Source of the DNA: Periconia sp. R9002
Lineage: Eukaryota > Ascomycota > Dothideomycetes > Pleosporales > Periconiaceae
Reading direction: 5' to 3'
Length of the DNA stretch: 64,000 nucleotides
Assembly (NCBI GenBank): GCA_023627715.1
Contig: JAMAHW010000015.1
Coordinates: 554,411 to 618,410, forward strand
Made by a program: the position numbers and the translations under genes. The notes beneath the pieces are model-generated. The model worked only from the letters and a program-made list of their open reading frames with translations, was not told the origin of the DNA and searched no databases. Of this stretch, positions 55,420 through 64,000 are shown one piece after another (position 1 is the stretch's first letter; every line of letters starts with the position of its first letter).

Positions 55420-58400
55420 TCAACCTCGCGCCAGCTTTTCCAGCTTGCCTCGAATACCGTCCGAAAATCTCGTTGCGACGCCCTCATCAATTACATCGAT
55501 GCAGTGAGAAATGACGCTGAAGGAATTATCGATTGTTATCGATGTACCGTCGGTCTTGCTGAGTGTTGGCACACCATCTCTCCGCGTCACATAACGGACC
55601 AGGACCGGATCACTTGCCTGAAGGCGATCAATGGGGAATGTTGGACCCGTGTTAGAATATGGAGATTGTTGATTGGGACTCAGAGACTCATTGTGTCTCA
55701 ACGAGTCTGTCCAGAGAACAAGTGCAGCACGGTATATCGCGCCTGGCCACCAAGGAGGACGAATGCCCTTGGGCATCTCGCGGATGATCTTAAGGATCTG
55801 TCCTGCGTGAAAGATGGCTTCATGGACATCGGAAATACACTTCTTATGGATCCAGAGCATTTGTTGGTAAGTGCCATCAACCCCCTCACGGCGTGCAAGC
55901 CGCTCAATCTCTGGGAAATTAGTGACTGCATTGAGGCTGATAAGATGAAACATGACAAGATTTGCTTGCATCAAGGGGCAAACGACGTTGATTTTCATGT
56001 ACCTTTCGGCCAGCTCGAACCACCGTTGCAGCAATGATTGTACCTCTTCTAGCCGAACACGAGTTGATGCCGCAGTAACAGCTCTTGACCGTTGTCGCGA
56101 TGCCACACTATCAGAGAAACAACTGAGAAGTTGGCAGTATTGGCATACCATTGTTTGCAGGGGATGCAAGAGCAGGCGAAGGTGCATGGGAGTCAATGGT
56201 ATCTCCGAGGCTATGATTTCGTCGTCCAAGAAGTGACGAAACAAGTCTCGCAAACTCAAAGGCCTTGCACCTGAGTTGATCGAGGGGTATCCATTGCTGA
56301 ACTCATGAACCTGGCTGAACATCTCAGACCATTCGGTTGCATTCTTAGCTTGCCAAAGCGAATCTGCATCTGGCATGGGGGCTTCGAATTCGGTAACGGA
56401 AAACGAGGGAGCAGAGTCGAGGAACAACGAGATATCTTGGTCGGCCATAACCCACGAGTAGATGAGGCTAATCAAATAAGTTAGAATATATCACGTGTCG
56501 CAGCTCGGAAAACACCGCCTTCCGGCGGAACAATGTTTTTGACTTACCGACTACGACCTTCTTGCTGGATCCAATCCCTCCACAACAAATCCACCGGGAT
56601 GTTCCCGCTTGTATTAGGTGTTGACATTTGCCGTGGTTCGAGAATGCCAGAGTGCCGCAGCATCGAGAAATACATGCCCCGCTGGCCCATGGCAATGTCC
56701 ATTTGCCATTTATCGCCACTCCACGCAGCCTGGACGGTGAAGAGAAGTGCTGCTCTCAACACTATGGGATCACCAGCCATGATGATGTTCGTTTCGACGA
56801 GATCAAAAAGCGATATTCGGCAAGCCTCAGTGAAGCCACCCGTCAGCCACCGAGCCTCTATGGAAGGAATCGTCATGGCCCCCTGAGCGATCATCATCAA
56901 GATAAGCAAACTCGAAGCCTTGTCGTTATAGTTTTGCATCAACTCGTTGGCGTCTAAGAGCCCACGCGCGGTTGTCGGGTAGAAACGCTCAAAAGAGTTG
57001 GCGTAAGAGCGAAGAAAAAAATCCAAAACATGAGCAGGAGGGAGGATGACGAAGTTGGAAGACGCGGACCCCGGGGAATCGCCACTGCTTGGAGAACTGC
57101 TTGAATCATCTTTGTGAATGTCAAGAGCTTTGTGTAGGAAGCTCTGTGTGATGGCGAACAGTTTTTCCCGCGTGGCTTCATGGATCTTCGCGACATCGAC
57201 ACGCCCATCCTGGTTATAGTCTGCATCATCTACAGGGGGTCTCCAGTTACTCCAACCTTCGTGGTTTTTAAGACTTTGCTCTAACCGTTCGAGATTCAGT
57301 TTAGCAGTACGCGGACAGGAGCCGGTGGGGATCGAGGGTGTGCATCGAAATACCGTCCAACCATCTTGTGCAGCTATGATAGCCCCGATATCTGGAATCC
57401 CAGCATCGGCAATTGATGTTGGTCGGGTTGAAGGGTAGAACATGGACGCAGAACTACCGATCTGGAGATCTGAGAAGGATTCGTCCATCCTAGGTGTCTG
57501 CAGAGGTGTTTGAACTGGACCAAATGCATGGGGTGACATCTCTGGAATCATTCCGAGGAGACCCTCTGCAGAAGAGCCCATGTTGATGTCCATATTCATG
57601 GACATCATGAGTGAAGGGTCGATTCTCATAGGGTCAAATTCCTGGCTCATGGATGTTGTGTTCCAGGGATCCATCATGAATCGTGGACTCGCCCGATCCG
57701 AGTTGTCTCGGACAGTCGTGACAAACTCATCATAGCCGGACATGGGAGTTTGCGACACAAAGCCGTTGACCGGCGTCGCAAGTGGAGACAAGACTGAAGG
57801 CAATGCGGGCAGTCCATGCTGGGGATTTTGCTCGAAGAAAGGTGGCGTGGTGGTCGTGACCGGCACGTTAATGGTTTTCTCATCTGGGGTGATGGTATGG
57901 ATCTGCTGGACTGGTTGCGAGACGGACGGATTGCGGGAGTGTGGTGCCGAGGGGAGTTGGTGAGGGGGGTGATGCGGAGGCTGTGGCTGCGCCTGTACGT
58001 TTGAAGGTTGTGGAGAAAGCTGAGGTTGCTGGTTGGCCTGAGACGTGCCATTTTCTTCTCGAACAGGAGAATTTCCACTGGAAGTATTCTGAGATTCGTT
58101 GTTGTTTCCACCCTCACTGGAATTGCCACTCCCTGTTATCTCAGCCGAAGGGGCCACCCGGTTCACGTTTTTGGATGCTCGACGAGTAGGACGTAAGGTG
58201 CATTTGAGGTTTCGCTGAGCGCATCGACTGCAGGGGAACTTCTTGTCGCATTTGGTCTTGGTCTTCGCGCAATTGCTACATGCGATTGGCGTCCTACCCG
58301 CGGATTTGGGAATTATGCCAGCACTAGGAGGGAGTCCTTCCTGGTTGTTTGCGTCTCGGCCGTGGACTGTGTAATGTCTCTGGAGTAGATCACTGTGGGG

Positions 58401-58673
58401 TATCGTCAATTTTGTACGTATTGGTTTGGGAGTGATGTTCGAAGATCCCGCGTAAGAGTTGGGAAACACGTTATGGTGGGGCGGCTTACCGGCGAGCAAA
58501 ACTCATGTGGCAAGTGAAGCACTTGAAAGGCTTGACATTGGTATCTACACGAAAAGAAAGGTTAGTGACCTGCACTGGCCAAGACAAGAGATAGAAGCCT
58601 TACGTGTAAGAATATGTCTCTCCAAGTGTTCATCTCGGGTAAAAGACTGGCCGCAATAGGTACAGAAAACCAT
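55420..58673 (-). CDS. CMR1: Cmr1-like melanin transcription factor (two C2H2 fingers plus Zn2Cys6)
   Basis: Four exons, complement(55420..56467, 56548..58392, 58490..58544, 58604..58673), give 1005 aa; all phases close. The first two short exons encode C2H2 finger 1 (CTYCGQSFTRDEHLERHIL...H) and most of finger 2 (CFTCHMSFAR, then RDLLQRHYTVH). A Zn2Cys6 cluster follows with cysteines at 80, 83, 90, 96, 99 and 106 (spacing 2-6-5-2-6). Next are a Gln/Pro/Asn-rich disordered region and a fungal transcription-factor regulatory domain. This rare combination defines Cmr1/Pig1, nuclear activators of DHN-melanin genes. Length matches known Cmr1 proteins (about 1000 aa). A model without the first two exons would lose both C2H2 fingers. 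Confidence 0.94.
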
Positions 58674-60432
58674 GTTGGAGAGCCGGTTTGTGGACGGATG
58701 TTTGGGGTACAACGATCGAAAGAAGAAGTATTGAGATTATCGTGAAGCACGGAGTTGCGGTACGTGCAAATGAGGGGATGCGAGAAAAATCAGATGCTCT
58801 TCAAGAAATGTTTGGTTGTGGGCCGATAGTGTCAGAGGGGTACCAAAGACATCGAATTCCGTGAAGATAATCAACGCAGATGCAATCGCCAACAACAACC
58901 CCGTTGGTACAACGGACCGGAGATCTTGGATAAAAGAACAACCTCGAACTCTTGTGATTCTATGTCAGAAGAGGGGGATGGGATTAAAGATTGGGGCTGC
59001 GCGGTTGCTTTGATTCGAGACCAGGATGGCCGTACTGCTTCGTGGTTGCAGGCGAGCTAGCGATGCAAGCACTACGATGTCATAAGAATAGAAAAGATCG
59101 AGTGTAAGTCTCAGATCTGGCGTCTTCAGAGGTTCAAGTGAAAAGACAAGGAGACAGACAGGCAGTCAATCGGAATGGTGATGGTTGGGCAGGGTGTGGT
59201 CTTTGCTGACGAGAAGATCAAGGGGGGACAAGATGTATATCATGCAACGAATATAGAACAGCAGCAGCAACAACCAACTAGTAGCGAGAGTTATGGCAAC
59301 TATGAGCAGTAGGACAGTCGGAACAGAATTCAAAGCCAAGATCGGAGGCACTACTGTGCTCGACAACAGGGGGGAGCGGTATAGGTTTTGGTGCAATGGG
59401 GTTGCAAACGAACCAGACACGGAAGCTGTAGTGCTGCCAGGCCTGCTTGTCCCAACGAGGGTTGTCTTTGCATAATGGAGACTCGTGGGAGCTCATCATC
59501 AGTTGATGGCTCCAGCTCCGAGAATGATGGGCAGCTAGGGCCTTCACGGGATTGAAAGGCTTGGGCTGGCACCCGGCTAGCACTACATGTAATGTACATG
59601 CATCAGGGGCTTGGATGAGCATCCTAGCACGAGCATTGATAAGGGCAATGAACCATGTCCAGCATGGTGATGAGAGGCTTGGATGATCGTCCGGGTGGAC
59701 CGGGGGGGTGAATTTCACTACGCGTACTAGCTTCGCGTAGTCGTAGCTAGGTACTGTATGTGGTACGGTAGGTGCGGGTTTCGGGATGCTGTCACACACA
59801 GAGACACGGACACTACTCAGCGGAAGACAGGGGCGAGGGTGAGGATGGACAAATGGGAGAGAATGATGTGGTTATGGAGAGGGCACTTGGCAGCTAGAGA
59901 GAGGCGAATCGTGGCATGAACACGAACGAACCCCACCAACCAACATTATTAAAATCTCATCATCATCAACCGCGAACAGCAATAGTTAGTCCTTGCGTAC
60001 ATGCATACATGCACACACACATGTATGCTGTAACTAAATTTATTACACTAGGTGGCACGAGAATAGGCAAGTTTTGCAACGGTAATATATATTTGCTTTA
60101 GTATGCGGGCGGATAGGAACACCGGTCAGACTCCAGATGTGCCTAATTGGGACACAAACCTCTCACCACTCCTTCCCTCTCTAACCTATGATGGTCAACG
60201 GCATCGCCTCCATCAACACCCATCATAGTTTTGTCCAAAACCATCTCAAGTCACTTCGCTTTTGAGATGCTGCAGCTGCCAAAACACTGGGCGGGTACCG
60301 GTCACATTCGCTTTCTTCCCATGTGGGCGTTGCTGGTTGGCTCGCATCACTTGTCTGCCAGCACTTCGGATTCCTCTAGAATACTCTCCCTTCTTCCCTT
60401 CCATCACCTTTACTTCTATATCAATACCCAAC
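58674..60432. promoter_or_regulatory. Long upstream region of the Cmr1-like gene
   Basis: About 1.7 kb upstream of the regulator start with no convincing gene. A 173-codon minus-strand ORF (59278 to 59799) lacks clear protein character and may only be part of a long leader. GATA and ATGAT-rich words are common. Confidence 0.45.
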
Positions 60433-60627
60433 ATGTTTGAAAAAATGGATTTGGAATTCCCTCATCCTCCTCGAATCGATACCATTTCTCGCCCCAACAG
60501 CGTGAGCTCGCACCTGGACCACTTCCTATCGCACGCCGTTACGCCGTTGACCTACCAGTTCAAGCCCCTCATCGAGGCCCTTCCGTTCATACATGTCTTT
60601 CATCGACGAGCGTCTCAAGATTCCTAA
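60433..60627 (+). CDS. Possible short or broken gene, unrecognised
   Basis: From the ATG at 60433 the frame encodes about 64 residues with coding-like character (MFEKMDLEFPHPPRIDTISR, then HLDHFLSHAVTPLTYQFKPL), then stops. It is preceded by an ACTTCTATATCAATACCCAAC leader typical of fungal genes. A second frame (60593 to 60859) overlaps it and is open for 88 codons, which hints at a frameshifted or intron-split remnant. I do not recognise the product. Confidence 0.35.
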   Translation: MFEKMDLEFPHPPRIDTISRPNSVSSHLDHFLSHAVTPLTYQFKPLIEALPFIHVFHRRASQDS

Positions 60628-60859
60628 TAATACTGCTGTCAGCCACTTCCGCGGGCCAGCCCCGGCCTTGGTCTTTGGCCTGAATAGTAATCGCTCTGAG
60701 TTTATTACTCTTATTTTGCAACTTGCACGATGGCTATTGATTCATAAGATTAGCCAAAGCTTCCAGCAGTGTTCACTCTTCGCCGCAGTGCTTATAAACT
60801 ATTCTGGCCCCAAAGTCACCTGGCGCTATTCAATCGATAGCAAACGCTCTTTTTTCTAG

Positions 60860-63800
60860 GGGGTTTTCAATTTTAGAAATCTCACCGAGTACACGCGACC
60901 TAGGTACATCGAATACAAATCCTAAAGAGCAGTTGCATGCAAGACTCAAAATCGCAGACGTGAGCGCTACGCACATTGAGCCACGCTCCAGCGGCTAGCT
61001 CTTACTGTGGGATGAGATATCTTTATCCCCACTGACAGGGATCGCACCGCGGGCCACGCCAGGGATGTCCCACTCACTCAAGCTTTGTGATTACCATGTT
61101 CGTATCTCGGAATCGACTCCCAACCTCCCTGCAGTCTCATCTACCCATCATAGCGTTTCCCCCCTTCACACTACCAAGCGAAATAGGGACCTTGATCTTT
61201 TTTATTGATATGATGCTAAGAATGTTATAAGGAAATAACAATTCACGATGCGTCTCCATTCATCACTCTTGACCAAGGGGTTGTTGGTGAGGGGAAAATG
61301 AGTCAACAGTGATGATTCAAGTGCCTTGCCCTCTTTCTAGTTTTTGCAATTCTTGCGTCGCTATGATGTTGAAAATGCATAGAAACTAGACTGACTCGAA
61401 CAATTCTGGTGTCGTTTTTGCGCGTGGATTCAGTGTCCAACAATTTGTCGTCTCAACAGTGTCGATAGACTGTACATCACTTTTCTCTTGTTATGGCATG
61501 GCCAGATCATTGGATCATTTAGATATGTCGGCTTGTGGTTTAGTGTGCGCCGTGCGGGACGGCTGCACGGCTGCAACAAACGCGTACTTGGATTACAATT
61601 ACAATACTGATGCCCTGCGACCGTGGATGCCATGTATCATCATCGTTCCCGCTCTAGCAGGTGTCACTAGCCTGGACGTCTGCATCTGAGTACCGCTTTT
61701 GACTGCAACACGACCTTTCACCCTCGAGAACTACAGCAGCCACCCATCTCATCATCCATAAAATCCGACACGCCAAGCAAGTGCCAGTGCACTTCTCATA
61801 GAAATCGAGTTGAAGTCTCCACCCAAAACCTCTCGGAGGTATATCTCGAACACTTTTTTGCGCTATCATTACAATTTCACCGATCGACCAACAATACAAT
61901 TTGCACACTACGTTGAGACGTCCAATAGATCTCAAACCACCCGTACAGCCCTAGTTTTGTTTTCAGAATTGGTTTCTCGCTTACTGATCCTTAGCCGCTG
62001 AGTACTAGCCAGGGGCTCCGAAAGCGGAAGTGGCTGTCGTTCTTTGCAACGGACTTGTCCTATCTTGTTCAAAAAACGAGCCTGGATCTCGACGAACTAT
62101 TTGTTTTGTTAATAAGAAAAACATCATCATGATATTCAAATACTTGCTCGCCTGTGGTGTGCGGTCCAAAAAAGCAAAAGGAAATGGAAAAACGAAACAT
62201 GCACGCCATTGGTAACGTTGGGGTCGATCAAAAAGTTAACCCAAAAGGATAAACAAAGTTTACTTTGCTTGTTTGAGGCCCAACTGCTAATTTCTACCGA
62301 TTTCCTTCCAGAAAGAATTTCATGTTTCAACCGCCGTGGGAAGAAGGAGAGGCTCAGTTTTTGGATCCGGTTTTCTCTCTGTCTAGAGTGAGGAACTATC
62401 GTTTCATCGCCCCTTCATCACAAATACATTATTCTCATTCTTCTTAGACACTATAGACAGGTCAAACACGTAGCAACACCTCGCACCGTATTGCGCGTAC
62501 GCATGTAAGGGCGGTGATAGATACATGAGTCGTGTCGGCTTGATGCCCCTCGGAGACAGCCACCGACGTGTAAGTACCGACGGTAAGGGTGGACCGCTAC
62601 GTTTGCGCTAACATTCTTCCACGCTGAACAACCATATTGAATGAGGAATAAACTCAAAACATTCAACTCGAGGGGCGGGTTTGAAATGCACACGTTCTGT
62701 TTTGTATGATGCGTCCCCATATTACCCTTCAAATAATCAATCTCACAATATCTGCAGATATTTCAAGGGAAGAAACAGGGAGTATTTCCACATACATCCC
62801 TTATGGAGCATCATATCCACCTCTTCGCCACAACAGTGTTGTTTTAAGAAGCAATAGCTAGTAGTTCAGTGGCTGAGCTGAGATGATCTTTGACCCTTAT
62901 CGAGCGCCCAACTGGGTAGACAAACAAAAATGGTAACGCCTTTAATAGTTGGAACGATAGGCAATGAGAGAGAATTGCACGCCTCTGATGCCGCCTTTCC
63001 ACGCGTCCTTCAATAAACTAAAGGGTGGACGTTGTTTTTGCTACCTTCAGGGTTGTTGTGCTCATATACCACAAGAGTTTGCACTGATTGATGCTGTACC
63101 GAACGCTATCAAATCAAAGCTAATCGTATTATCACTGGACTTGATTTCAAATCTGTTCCGTGGGGAGCCCATTGACACATGCAAGATCAGTGGCCGAAAC
63201 CCCCAGCCTCGAGGGGGTGGTAAACTAGGGCCAGATTAGCGACGACGGGACGTTACGTACGTAGAGGGGTTCAGGATTGAAGATGGTTTTCACCTGAAAT
63301 TTGATTGATAGACGTTTCATCTTGGGACGCGACATATCATAAGTGAGTTTTTGATATAGAATGATTATCAGACGCACACAATCAGGCTTGGTCTCCATAA
63401 CAAAAAAAGTGGAAAATGAAAAAGAAGGCTCGAATTGATTGCAAAACGCCGAAACTCGCAGAGTGATTGCTGTCTGCCCCCCGGGGCTTCCTTGCATCTG
63501 CGTGCAAACGCCTCTGATGTGTCGTGACCTTGGTTATGTTACGTGTAAATAGTACATAGCTTACAAAAAAGTTCGAAGAAGTGTTGTGTCATATCACATG
63601 TACATGCATATTAAGTCACACCGTCTCCACGGCTCCATGGGGCGAAATTGGCGTCTTTGCTTTTTATTTTTCTTTTTGCCGCTCGCAGTGCGACTTCGAG
63701 GGAGATTGGTCATGTAACAAGTACCATGGATACCCACAACTACCTATTGACGACCCTAACCTTTCTGTGGTTGTTCAATAACCATCAATGACATAATTGC

Positions 63801-63933
63801 GTATGTAGCGTTCCAGAAAACAAAATAAGGTCTACGGATTCGATCTTTCTTCACTAACAATTACAGATATTTTTCAGCCAACCAGCGTCCTCAACTAAAA
63901 AGTACGCACTTACAACCAATCACGGTCCCGCGC
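60860..63933. other. Terminal gene-poor stretch
   Basis: About 3 kb with only short, composition-poor ORFs on both strands. A tRNA box-A-like word at about 62872 has no matching box B and was not called. No transposon ORF or terminal repeat was recognised. Confidence 0.5.
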
Positions 63934-63956
63934 GGGGGGGGGGGGGGGGGGGGGGG
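63934..63956 (+). repeat. Homopolymer run of 23 G
   Basis: An uninterrupted G23 tract follows CCCGCGC near the window end. Such runs are rare in fungal chromosomes. It may be real, G-quadruplex capable, or an assembly artefact. Confidence 0.95.
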
Positions 63957-64000
63957 CAAAATAAAGAGAAGAGCGTGGGCAAAACCAAAAACCGAGCCAA

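Noticed and set aside
59278..59799. 173-codon minus-strand ORF
   Set aside because: No domain, no convincing start context and low protein-like character. It lies in the upstream region of the Cmr1-like gene and is more likely leader or chance.
62865..62930. tRNA-like box A word TAGTTCAGTGG
   Set aside because: No box B (GWTCRANNC) follows at a suitable distance and no cloverleaf could be built.

Overview
The window looks like chromosomal DNA of a filamentous ascomycete (Pezizomycotina). Short introns of about 47 to 70 bases with GTANGT-type donors and CTGAC-type branch sites interrupt most genes. The gene set includes an RNA-dependent RNA polymerase, allantoin catabolism, a DHN-melanin gene pair and a fungal NLR receptor. 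Linkage of a trihydroxynaphthalene-reductase-like gene to a Cmr1-like regulator points to the Dothideomycetes; that placement is inference. Gene models were built by eye from ORFs, splice signals and reading-frame continuity. In nearly every spliced model the phases close exactly.

1 to 25.9 kb is ordinary housekeeping sequence: a probable mitochondrial protein, a GNAT acetyltransferase, ECO1 cohesin acetyltransferase, a proline-rich protein, a second probable mitochondrial protein head-to-head with mitochondrial ClpP, an RdRP, ureidoglycolate lyase, COG5, VTS1 and a secreted GH16 glucanase.

26 to 37 kb is an accessory island. It starts with a four-exon cytochrome P450 bracketed by two diverged copies of a ~125-base non-coding repeat. 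Next come a membrane protein lacking a visible first exon and a RanBP2-type zinc-finger protein with a helical C-terminus. It ends with an NB-ARC/TPR NLR lying directly beside a HeLo-domain gene. The NLR N-terminus and the HeLo protein C-terminus carry almost the same pseudo-palindromic, RHIM-like motif (G-N-x-G-L-Q-V-G-H-N-S-G, 11 of 12 residues identical). This is the hallmark of a two-component amyloid-signalling cell-death system, in which the NLR is the sensor and the HeLo protein the membrane-acting executioner. It is the most interesting content of the window.

37.8 to 48 kb returns to conserved genes: MED11 and TAF5 (divergent), homocysteine S-methyltransferase, prefoldin subunit 3, and a secreted protein with about 20 Ala-Gly-Thr repeats.

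49.6 to 58.7 kb holds the melanin pair, a THN-reductase-like SDR and a large Cmr1-like regulator with two C2H2 fingers plus a Zn2Cys6 cluster. They are separated by 4.9 kb without recognisable genes and followed by 5.3 kb more. No polyketide synthase is in the window. No tRNA, rRNA, CRISPR array or intact transposon was recognised, but no covariance or database search could be run.
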